Shown: piece after piece, positions 53,827 through 64,000 of the stretch
How positions within the stretch are numbered: the stretch's first letter is position 1
Layout: each line of letters begins with the position of its first letter
NCBI GenBank assembly: GCA_037039925.1
Contig: JAXRKP010000288.1
Location: 70,001 to 134,000 of the forward strand
Length of the DNA stretch: 64,000 nucleotides
Reading direction: 5' to 3'
From: Doris montereyensis
Lineage: Eukaryota > Mollusca > Gastropoda > Nudibranchia > Dorididae
Translations under genes and position numbers: made by a program
Notes under the pieces: model-generated
Told to the model about the DNA's origin: nothing
Databases searched by the model: none
What the model saw: only the letters and a program-made list of their open reading frames with translations

Positions 53827-54130
53827 TTATATCAGTTGTGTATTTGTGCCGTTGGGTGTCATAAGTCCATCTGCAACTAGATCTAGCTGTTCGACTGAAC
53901 CATTGAAAGTAATGTTTTCTTCTGCCAAAGGAATATCTTCCACATTGGTTCCTCTAACATTTGAGAAATGATTTGAATGTCTTCACCATGTCGTTCACGA
54001 CACAATTTATTACGAAGAGCAGACAAAGGTCTGTTGTCACTCTGATCATCGGACAAAGTCTGCTTTTCGTTTCCCGAGATTGTCTCTGTTTAGTCTTTGC
54101 TTGTCGATGGCTGCTGGTCAACATCAACGT
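53827..54130 (-). pseudogene. Unrecognised coding remnant, C-terminal exon-like
   Basis: The minus strand reads SDDQSDNRPLSALRNKLCRE then RHGEDIQIISQ, and, after one missing A near 53958, NVRGTNVEDIPLAEENITFN and GSVEQLDLVADGLMTPNGTN to a TAA at 53829. Upstream in the same frame stand STDLSDVDVDQQPSTSKD and a TAA near 54093. The composition (acidic, Ser/Thr-rich, few rare residues) looks like real protein. Could be a host gene's last exon or a DNA-transposon protein; I do not recognise the family. Confidence 0.5.
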
Positions 54131-54599
54131 CGCTCAAATCAGTAGAAAGGCGTATAATTACAGAAAATTTTACACACAAAAACTGGACCAAAAAGCACCT
54201 CACGTCTGTCTCTTCTGGGTATGTAGTAAGTTATCTTTTAGCAGAATCAAGTTTTGCACATTTTACAATGAACTCGGATCCTAAATCTAAAAGTCTACTC
54301 TGATACTTTTATGATGTTCTCTTTCTGTCTCTCTCTGTCTGTCTCTTACGGTTTCTCAATGCGGAACAGAGTATTTTACTGCCATAAATTCTCAACATGG
54401 TCGTGGATGTTGTTATCAATTTTAAAATCCATCCTGTTTCAAAAACTTTTTTGTAACACACCAGGATACAAACTTGAATGCATTTTACAATGGATCTAAG
54501 GCCCTACTGATGCATCAACTTTTATAGCTGTATTTCACTACTTCATGAACAATGAGAATAACTAGATAATGCCCATTGTTGCAGATATGCAACACAAAA

Positions 54600-54970
54600 G
54601 TTGGGCCCAACAACATATCTGCAAATAAATCTACCTTCCAAAAGAAACGAATAATAACATTAACAAAGTATGGATGTATGTATATATTGTTAAATGGGTT
54701 CTTCATAGACAATAAGATGTAAAACTATTTTTAAAATCACCCGAGAAGGATGTTTGATTTTGAAAGGCTTGATTCTGGCTGACTATGAACACGTGCGTTT
54801 GAAAGGCACTCCTCAAACTTGTGACTACAATCTCTTTGAAAGATAAGAAGGGAAACAACTGGTATAAAACCAATATGTAAACAAGTTCATGAATAATGGA
54901 TAGCTATAGATGAGCAGATTCGCCTGTTATAGTGGGCACAGGTTTAAACAAGACAGAAAGAGAGAGAGGG
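54600..54970 (+). repeat. Duplicate segment, clean copy
   Basis: Partner of 53330-53695 without CTCT insertions; runs into a GA-rich stretch (54955-55110). Confidence 0.85.
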
Positions 54971-55464
54971 GAGACAGAGAGACAGATAGAGACAGAGAGA
55001 AACAGAACAGAGAGACAGATGAGGTCAGAGTGAGACAGAGATGAGAGAATCCAAGAGTCAGCTAAATAAAGCCAGAGAAGATCGGTCTTCGATGAGAGAG
55101 AAGAGAGATGCAGACCAGTAAATTCTCCTCAGAACTTTAGAAAAGAGAGACAGACCGAATGGTGAAAGAAAATAATATGTATTTTGTTAAATCGCACAGG
55201 TTCAAGTAATCCAAGATTCATCTCAGGACTCCTTGCCTCGCCTCCCATCCTTCCAACCAGGCTGATGACGCCCCAAAGCAATTATCGAATGAGATACAGA
55301 AAAGGATTGGTCATAGAGCTTTCAATTGCTCCATATGACTTTAAATAGTCGATTAGGGGGGGGTTGTGCTATAGGCTCAGTGCTGATGAAGTAATTGGGC
55401 TCAGCCCGTCGCCGAAGGGGATTAAGATCACCTTGTCAGGACGCACAACTAGCCCTGAATCCAG

Positions 55465-55680
<216 letters not shown>

Positions 55681-56559
55681 CTCTGAGGTCTGGTCTGTCT
55701 GTCTATTTCTGTGCCTGTCTGTCTGTCTGTTTTTGTCGCCGTTCTGGGGTTCTCTCTGGTCTCTGCTCGCAAATATCGGACTTATCCAAGTCCAATAATC
55801 GGTTTGAGCAGAAGAGATAAATCCATAACGCATAAAAAGACAAGAAGGGTATAATCAGCGACAAAACTCCGCGGTTGTCAGTTCGACCCAGATTGGAGCG
55901 GCTGAGTCTTCAAGACACCGGCGTGGACTTCAGGTAAATTCCGGAGACCTCCCAATCAATCTTATTGAGCTTGCTCGCGCTTTACTAAATAAACGTGGTA
56001 GTTAGGCAACACGTCACAACGGGACCAAGAATTTTCCAGTTAGCTTGACTGAAAAATGCTAGGCAAGCATCTCTTGTCTAACTAGGAATTAGGTGTTAGC
56101 CTTGTAAAAACAAACACACTACAAGACTGTCTTGCTCGCCATACGTTGAAAAAATCTAAAATGGCGGCACTCATACGGCTCAAAACATTCATTAGATGAT
56201 GCTGAACAGATTTAAAAACCTTTTTTTCTGGGGATAGGTACTACACAGGGGCGTGTTTCTTTGGTGTAGCTCTAGGCCAGGAACCACTTGTAAAATATTG
56301 CAATAATTATACCAAGAAGGTACTACTATGATTTCTTTGCTAAAATCTCTTTCAAAACACCCATCGCATCGACTTGCTTTACGCAACACACATACACATA
56401 TACACATATTGAATCGACCTCCACGCGCGCCATAAGGAGAGAACACACACAATCAACAATGACGCCTGTTTGTTTGAAGTAATTTCAGAAAAGATTTCGC
56501 CGCTGGTGACATCAACTTGGCTGACTGGAAGGAACCTGTACCAATTCGTCTCTCCTCGC

Positions 56560-56970
56560 CTCTCACCCTCACTTTTTTCTGTGACCCAAGTGAAGGATGC
56601 TCCGCGGGTCAGTTAACGGCTGTACAAAAATATTCCCGGTCAAAGGTCGTGGTATTCTCTTCTTTGCATGTACAGCCAAAAAAATAATTTGGAGCCAGAC
56701 ACGGCCAATCTAGTTCCATCAATGTATAACTGGGCTGTTCGCATGTGTGACCAGGAACCACTTGACCGACGAATTCTATTTTTATCGAGATCCTCGCCAT
56801 ATACACATAGACTAAGCCGAAGTCCAGCTCTATTCGTGCCTCTCACCCTCAGTGATGCTGTTAATACAAAAATATTCCCGGTCAAATGTGTGTTGCCGAC
56901 ACCTCTAGTTCCATCAATGTGTGTTGCGCGTTCATTTTTATCGAGATTGCGACGCTCGTTCTCTGTCTGT
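56560..56970 (+). repeat. Imperfect tandem duplication, unit about 240 bp
   Basis: GCCTCTCACCCTCA, ACAAAAATATTCCCGGTCAAA, TCTAGTTCCATCAATGT and TTTTTATCGAGATC each occur twice in order. The second copy is shortened and runs straight into the CT array. Confidence 0.8.
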
Positions 56971-56979
56971 CTGTCTGTC

Positions 56980-57309
<330 letters not shown>

Positions 57310-58590
57310 TTCAATTTTTTTTGATGATTTACATCAGGTGTCTGAAAGTATGATATTATGACAGTATTTTATCGTCGCACGACATACAATAATGGGCACG
57401 CCAGGCCTCTGGGTATACATTAACCAAAAATAAAATCATGCATGCATTCATGCATTCATACATTCATACGTTTCTCGACTCATTCGATTATTTCATCTAT
57501 AAGTATAAGCATTAATGTTATACATTGTAATTAACGCCTTCTTTCTGTGGATAGATATACATCATTCGAAAGAGAATAAAGCTATGCATTAAAATTCATA
57601 CAAATTAATGGATTTGTTTGATTGTTTTTATCTGCTGTAAACCTTAATGTTATACATTGTAATTAACGGCCGGGTGCCGCCATCTCATCTATCATTTTAA
57701 TCTTAGTTTGGTTGTTAGTAAACGGTCCCATTGAAAAAGGCAAACAAGCCGCTTGGCAAGCGGTGACAGTGACACGAATTACTTGTCAACGGAGCGCACT
57801 TCTGGACATTCCAATCCAGTCACTGACAGGAGTGGGAGTGGCGCCTGATTACTCAGAACATTGTGTTGTTGCTCTAACAATATTGACATCATGAACTGGA
57901 CAGAACCATTCTGAAAATCAGATCAGCTTCAATTTTATCATTTTTAGAAGCAAATGTTAGGAAAGAAGAAAAAAAATCCCATAACAATTTGTAATTGACC
58001 ACGAAATAGTATGCTGAAATAGTGTTTTGAGAAAGACGGACGATAGAAAGGATGAGGTCCCGTGCGCTCATAATAATACTCTGTGCACGTCAATGCTATC
58101 TTGGCTGTATACATGGCAGTCCTTGCAATACATCAAGAAAAATGAATCGAAATGTAAAAAAAAACAGCTTTCTACTTGGGTTTTATTTTGATCTGGATCC
58201 TTAATTGTGATGATCTGGTACAATATAGCATTATACGTGAATTTTAATAAACTAAATACAATAGACAAATCATTTTATTGACAACCTAATGTAATATAAA
58301 ACATGCTCAAAGAAACTTAGCCTGGGTCCCCATTCCTTTTGTATTATTTTAACAAATCATTTAGGCCTACGTATTTCAGAGTCCTTGTATATAAATTTAG
58401 TGGTCCATTCCATTTGCAACAATTGATTTGCCACTGCCAGTGCCAATAAATATTTTTAAGTGAGCCATAGCCGTCGAGTTTAGTCCTCATTTGAGTCATT
58501 TAAATAAGTTATATACCGGTACGTTTACAAGCCGGAAAGCATTAAATATGTACATACCGTATTCACAGGACTGCACCAACAAACAAAAGG
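57310..58590. other. Region without recognised genes
   Basis: Holds a CATT/CATGCATT tract (57440-57470), a 25-bp repeat TTATACATTGTAATTAACG seen twice (57515 and 57648), and a 60-codon open frame at 57712-57894 that I do not recognise and that has no other support. Confidence 0.5.
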
Positions 58591-58597
58591 CTTGCAT

Positions 58598-58743
58598 TTA
58601 TGTATGTATGTATGTATGTATGTATGTATGTATGTATGTATGTATGTATGTATGTATGTATGTATGTATGTATGTATGTATGTATATATGTATGTTCGTA
58701 TGTATGTATGTATGGATATATGTATGTATGTATGTATGTATAG

Positions 58744-58808
<65 letters not shown>

Positions 58809-58872
58809 TGTATGTATGTATGTATGTATGTATGTATGTATGTATGTATGTATGTATGTATCTATGTATGTA
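58598..58872 (+). repeat. (GTAT)n array
   Basis: About 68 tetramers with scattered ATAT, TTCG and GGAT variants. The long Tyr-Val-Cys-Met and Tyr-Ile-His-Thr frames are shadows. Confidence 0.98.
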
Positions 58873-59037
58873 GACCAATATAAAACCACTACCTTATAAA
58901 CATTGGAGTCCATAAAAGTGTCTCTCAAGATCTAGAACGTTTCTTACATCTATGTCTGCTTATACCGGCCAACAAAATATAAGAAAAACGACCACAGCGA
59001 ATCTGAACTTTTTTAGCAGAATGTAACCACTGTTTTG

Positions 59038-59271
59038 TCATCACTAGAGTTTCAAATGTCATCATTAGATTTTCAAATGTCATCATTAGATTTCCAAATG
59101 TCATCATTAGCTTTTCAAATGTCATCATTAGATTTCCAAATGTCATCATTAGATTTTCAAATGTCATCATTAGATTTCCAAATGTCATCATTAGATTTTC
59201 AAATGTCATCATTAGATTTCCAAATGTCATCATTAGATTTTCAAATGTCATCCTTAGATTTTCAAATAAAT
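59038..59271 (+). repeat. 21-bp minisatellite, about 11 units
   Basis: Unit ATGTCATCATTAGATTTTCAA; units alternate between TTTTCAA and TTTCCAA, giving a 42-bp higher-order period. Open as (MSSLDFQ)n on the plus strand. Confidence 0.93.
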
Positions 59272-59700
59272 AATGTCGTGCTTACGGGTGATTTTAACAT
59301 CCATTACAATTCTTCTACACCAAAGGTTACAAAATGAGGTAAAGGCGTCATTACGCGATCACGACCTGAAACAATTCATTCATTGACGACCCAACTCACG
59401 AAAAAGACAGCACCATCGATTGGGCCATGGCTCTAGTCAATGAAAACTGGGTGAATCGCACATCAGTGAATGAAAAATTAATCTCTGACCACCAGGTTCT
59501 GATGTGTGAGTTTAAAACAGAAAAATTACTTTTAAAAAACACGAGTGTAAACTTCCTGAAATTTTAAGAATTTGGTTTCAACTGAGTTTTTTAACGTCCT
59601 TAAGACAGCTTTGTGACAGCAGAAAACAAAAGTGAAAAAAAGAGGAAAGCCGAAAGGATGTTGAAAACTATTTAATTTGTCTTCAAGTCCACATAGACAT
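59270..59700 (+). pseudogene. LINE endonuclease remnant
   Basis: Reads NNVVLTGDFNIHYNSSTPKV then, shifted, DHDLKQFI and DSTIDWAMALVNENWVNRTS with LISDHQVLMCEF. GDFN and SDH are endonuclease motifs of L2/CR1-type LINEs. The polymerase is absent. Confidence 0.75.
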
Positions 59701-59984
59701 CTACAGATTGCACTTAAGAAATGTTAAGTTAATATATGTTAGAGAGACATTGGCAAATGTTAAACATTGTAAAGAATTATTCGAAACAACAAATCAAATC
59801 TTAGGAAAGCCTAAAACACCGACTTTCCCGACAAATAGAGATAAATAATGAAACTCTTCCACAAGCGTTTTAAACGTTTTTTTTTTTTTAAAAGTCAGCG
59901 ATTCGAGCAAGTTTTCCAGAATGCAACAACACAAGTTCACACAATCTTTGCTCTAATGGAAATGATTCTGGTGACAAGGTTTGT

Positions 59985-60352
59985 TATCTATGTATGTATG
60001 TATGTATGTATGTATGTATGTATGTATGTATGTATGTATGTATGTATGTATGTATGTATGTATGTATGTATGTATGTATGTATGTATGTACGTACGTGCA
60101 TACGTACGTACGTATGTATGTATGTATGTATGTATGTATGTATGTATGTATGTATGTATGTATGTATGTATGTATGTATGTATGTATGTATGTATGTATC
60201 CTGTATGCATGTTTTTGTATGTATGTATGTATGTATGTATGTATGGATGTATGTATGTATGTATATGTATGTATGTATGCTATGTATGTATTTTATATAT
60301 GTTTGTATGTTATGTATGTATGTGTGTATGTATATGTATGTACGAATAAGCA
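59985..60352 (+). repeat. (GTAT)n array
   Basis: Tetramer array with a GTAC-rich centre near 60088-60110 and increasing irregularity after 60200. Confidence 0.98.
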
Positions 60353-60439
60353 TGTATGTAACACGCCTAGCAGGCGGCTGTGTGAATTTGTCTCCTGGAA
60401 TTTTTAACATTCGTGTGTGTTTTTCAGTGCATTCGACCT

Positions 60440-63400
60440 TGTGCTTTACACCTGCTTTTATATGAAGTTTTACCCGTTCTAAGGATATAAGTTTCAAGGA
60501 TTCATTCGACATTTCATACTTGGCTCCATGGCTTTTACAAACTCCATTAACGTTCACCACCTCCATTTTCTTTTATTGAGCATAAGAGTATTACTCACTA
60601 TACTCTTCACGGCTCCATATTTTCACCACCAACTGCGCGCCAACAAATCACACAGAGCAAAACACACTGACCAACGCGGCGGTCGTCGCAAGCAGCACAC
60701 AATCGAGACAATCGTCGGCCACCGTCCCCCAGCAAGACACGTCAAAACAAATTCACCGTTTAGCCTGACGCGCATAATCACTGACAACAATAATAACATT
60801 CACTGTAACAACGACACACAATTGAACTACTCTCCTCACTCAACACGACCTGTCAATCATTCCAAGCAAGACAAAAATTCAGTATCAAAGAACAACGGGC
60901 TTCTCAAGGTCGTCTATTTCAATTCTCGGTCTTGCAGAAATAAGACCCTTCAGATTTATACTTTTATAAATGAAACGAAGGCCGACATAATTTTTATAAC
61001 AGAAACGTGGCTGAGAGAGCAAGGAGATGAGCCTCTCATCACAGAAATGATGCCAAAAGGCTATAACTTCCACGGCGAAGCGAGGAAAACAAGGACGGGA
61101 GGGGGCGTAGCCATCGTGTACAGGGACTCGTTCCAAATAACCAAATGTAAAGAAAATTCTCAATACGACACTTTTGAACATTGTAAAATAATAATCAACA
61201 CACCCCATTGTGCCTTATTCTACGTGTGTGTCTACCATCCCCCCGCCAAGCAAAAAGAACCGCTACACCAGCAGCAAATTTGAACAGGATTTTTCTGACT
61301 TTCTTGATTCCATTATCAACAAAAACAACGTTTACATGTTAGGGGACTTTAACTATCACCTTGAAAAGTCAACTAATTCATCTGTAAAGCGCTTAATCAC
61401 ACTGATTGACGAACACAGTTTCCTACAACTGGTCACTGACGCAACACATGAGAAACAACACATTCTAGACTTAGTTTTAACAAGAAGCGATTTAGTCAAA
61501 TCTATAGTAAAAGTGTGAGAATGTTGCATATCAGACCACTACGCCATTTCATTCAAAATCAACGTAGACAAACCCAAGACAACGAGAGAAAAGAACCTCT
61601 GCAGAAACATTAAAGGCATTGACATCGACACCTTCAAAGAAGACCTTTTAAATTCATTTTCAGACAGGACACCGGAATCAGCAAATGACTTTGATAGCTC
61701 CCTCCGAACAATTCTCGACAAACACGCTCAACTTCGAGAGAAACTCGCCTCAATAAGGACTGCAGCGCACTGGATCAACGAGAGAGGGTTCTGAACGGAA
61801 AGAAAAAGAAACGAAAAGCCGAGAGACTGGAAAAAAAACTGGATCGACTGTTCATAAAAACATTTACAGACAAGAAATTAGTTCTCTTGCTAATGTTATT
61901 AAAGAAGAAAAATCAATTTATTTAAACAAACAGATACAAGACAGTGAATCAAGTTCAGACCTCTATTCAATCTGCAATGACCTTTTGGGTAAAAGAATGT
62001 ACAGTACTTATCAACTAACATCCCGGTGAGTGAACTACCTGAAGCTTTCAATCATTTTTTCATCGATAAGATTAAAAAGATACGAGAAAACTTTGATGTC
62101 ACAAACTCTGATCCCAGGTATCACGTATTTGACGGTAATTCCTTTTGTTCTTTTAAACCTGTGATAGAGGATTTTGTTAAATCTACAATCATGAAATCTA
62201 CTAAAAAATTGTGTGAACTTGATCCACTGCCAGTAAATCTGTTTCTTAGCTGCCTTGCTATCACCTTGCCCCATATTACCAATATTATCAACCAGTCACT
62301 AAAAAATGGAATTGTTGTCCTTAGTTTTAAGGAGGCCATTGTTAGACCTTTATTAAAAAAGAACAACCTTGATCAAAACGATCTGAAAAATTACAGACCA
62401 GTGTCCAACCTACCATTTCTTTCCAAAATATTAGAAAAAGCTGTTTTGAGCCAAATCGACCTACACTTAGATGAAAACTCTTTGAAAGGAACCTATCAGT
62501 CTGCTTATAGAGAAGAAAGCACAGCACAGAGACAGCACTTCTGAAAGTACAATCTGATTTACGGAATTCTACCGATAAAGGAGAACTATCCATTTTAGCC
62601 TTGTTAGACCTATCTGCTGCATTTGCCACTATAGATCATGGCATTCTTCTTAAACGTTTAGAGTTATCTTTTGGTATCAAAGGCACTGCTCTGGAATGGT
62701 TCAGTTCGTACATCAGCAATAGAAAGCAAGTTGTATCAGTCCATGGAAAACTATCAAATTATTCTGTTCTTCATTTTGGTGTGCCCCAAGGCTCGGTTCT
62801 GGGGCCAATCCTTTTTCTTTGTACGCACAACCAATACACAACATCATCAATCAACATCATTTTAATTACCACATTTACGCTGACGACACTCAGCTCTATA
62901 AGTCTGCTGAAATATCCGGACTGCCATCTGTCATAACTTCCCTTAATGATTGCGCCACCCAGATTTCTTCGTGGATGACATCCAATAAATTGAAATTAAA
63001 TGAGAACAAAACAGAAGTTATAGCAATAGGAAGCAAAGCCAAAGTAGAAGCCGCTAAATTAAGATATGTTAAAATTTGTGGCGAAGAAATTCCTGTTGTC
63101 AAGAAAGTAAGAAATTTAGGAGTTATCATGGATTGTACCATGTCCATGGAAGACCATATCTCACATTTGAGAAAAGTTTGCTATCTGGAATTAAAAAGAA
63201 TATGTCATTATCAGGAAATACATCACTCCTGAGGCAACAAACAAATTAATTTGCTCATTTGTTCTTTCAAGAATTGATTACTGCAATTCTCTGCAGGCTG
63301 GACTTCCACTGACACAAATCAAGAAACTGCAGAAAATACAAAACAATGCCGCCAGATTAGTTATGGAAGTTTCAAAAAGAGAACACATTACGCCAATACT

Positions 63401-63895
63401 TAAACACCTACACTGGCTCCCAATAAAATCCCGCATTGACTACAAGATAGCTACAATCACATACCAATGCCTGCACGAGGCTGACTTTCCAGTCTACTTA
63501 AAAGAGTTAGTTCCTAAATACACACCGAACAGATCACTGCGCTCAGCGAGCAAGAAAATGATACAAACACCCAAAACCAAAACTTAAGACTTTCGGAGAT
63601 AGGGCCCTACAAACACAAGCAGCCAAAATTTGGAACATTTTACCATGGGACGTCCAGTCTGCAGAGTCTTTGAATATACTGAAATCTCGCTTGAAGACCC
63701 ACTACTTCTCCAACACATTTAGATGAATTTGATTGAATTGCTTGCTTTTACTGAATTGATTGTGATACTATTTTTTATTGATGCATCTGTTTTATGTAAA
63801 ATGTTTTAGCGATAGCATGCCATGTCTGTGTAATCATTTTGCTTGTAATGCACCTTGAGCTTTTCTGAGGGAAGGCGCAATATAAATATTCTTCT
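60440..63895 (+). mobile_element. L2-like LINE, nearly full length
   Basis: An APE-type LINE with a leader, endonuclease, reverse transcriptase and a 3' end typical of L2: CACCTTGAGC followed by GAAGGCGCAATATAAATATT. The 3' end runs directly into a TTATGTATG repeat at about 63905, and a GTAT array lies just upstream, so it may sit inside a microsatellite. The exact 5' end is not fixed. Confidence 0.82.
60894..63727 (+). pseudogene. L2-like LINE ORF2 (endonuclease plus reverse transcriptase), frame-broken
   Basis: Endonuclease: VVYFNSRSCRNK, ADIIFITETWLRE, GGGVAIVYRD, VYMLGDFNYHLE (61331-61366) and SDHYAISF. Polymerase: NYRPVSNLPFLSKILEKAVL (62381 on), LDLSAAFATIDHGILLKRLE, GVPQGSVLGPILF, YADDTQLY at 62876-62899 (catalytic Asp pair intact). 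C-terminus: HLHWLPIKSRIDYKIA, RSLRSASK, TFGDRALQTQAAKIW and LKTHYFSNTFR. Four to six frame changes and a stop near 61792 prevent one product. Function is retrotransposition by target-primed reverse transcription. Confidence 0.85.
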
Positions 63896-63904
63896 TATCT
63901 TATC

Positions 63905-64000
63905 TTTACGTTATGTATGTTATGTATGTTATGTATGTTAGGTATGTTATGTATGTTATGTATGTTATGTATGTTATGTATTTAATGTATGTTATGTATG
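63905..64000 (+). repeat. (TTATGTATG)n array, open at the window end
   Basis: Nine-base units TTATGTATG with a GGTATG and a TTAATG variant. Continues past the window. Confidence 0.95.

Noticed and set aside
57712..57894. 60-codon frame LVNGPIEKGKQAAW and following
   Set aside because: Outside obvious repeats, but there is no motif, no splice context and no match I recognise; too weak to call a gene.
59038..59271. CRISPR-like regular repeats
   Set aside because: Units are contiguous 21-mers without unique spacers, in animal DNA; it is a minisatellite.
58491..60465. Met-Tyr-Val-Cys and Thr-Tyr-Ile-His frames up to 205 codons
   Set aside because: Readings of GTAT tetramers; open in all frames because the unit lacks stops.

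Overview
This is a 64-kb piece of animal nuclear DNA: AT-rich, intron-rich, with GT-AG introns, APE-type LINEs, tRNA-derived SINEs, MITEs and very long microsatellites. The protein matches, the abundance of (CT)n, (GTAT)n and CTAGAT-type repeats, and the short conserved exons suggest an invertebrate, most likely a mollusc and perhaps a gastropod. That placement is inference. There are no true tRNA, rRNA, CRISPR or prokaryotic features.

Two host genes make up the core and lie head to head. On the minus strand, positions 34288 down to 1726 hold a 23-exon gene for PARN, the poly(A)-specific ribonuclease. It shows the DEDD exonuclease, the R3H-like segment, the RRM and the conserved C-terminal LFE-PDxW. 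Its summed exons give about 641 codons, against 639 in human PARN. On the plus strand, 35495 to 46831 hold a 9-exon gene for BFAR (bifunctional apoptosis regulator: RING, membrane segment, SAM, C-terminal membrane segments). The start codons are about 1.2 kb apart. Human PARN and BFAR are also divergent neighbours at 16p13.12, so this looks like a very old linkage, possibly held by a shared promoter.

Both genes have intact splice sites and conserved protein sequence but carry about a dozen one-base frame breaks, mostly in short homopolymers. One falls on the codon of the last PARN catalytic Asp. The simplest reading is uncorrected indel error in the assembly; loss of function is the alternative.

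Region by region: 1-1725 is PARN 3' flank with SINE-like repeats. 1726-22483 is PARN exons 23 to 2 with SINEs, MITEs and long (GAA)n and (GTA)n arrays in the introns. 22484-34245 is an 11.8-kb first intron filled with repeats, including a 1.7-kb TA-flanked DNA transposon. 34289-35494 is the divergent spacer. 35495-46831 is BFAR; its introns 4 and 5 are swollen by a nested Rex1-like LINE and by an inverted LINE pair. 46832-53000 is 3' UTR, SINEs and decayed LINEs. 53000-58900 is dominated by (CT)n and (GTAT)n arrays, with an unrecognised minus-strand coding remnant at 53827-54130. 58900-64000 holds a 21-bp minisatellite and a nearly complete but frame-broken L2-like LINE.

I found no convincing new multi-gene system. 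The observations most worth checking are the PARN-BFAR divergent pair, the strand switch of poly-G runs at their shared promoter, the (CT)-peppered duplicate at 53.3-53.7 kb, and the inverted LINE inside BFAR intron 5.
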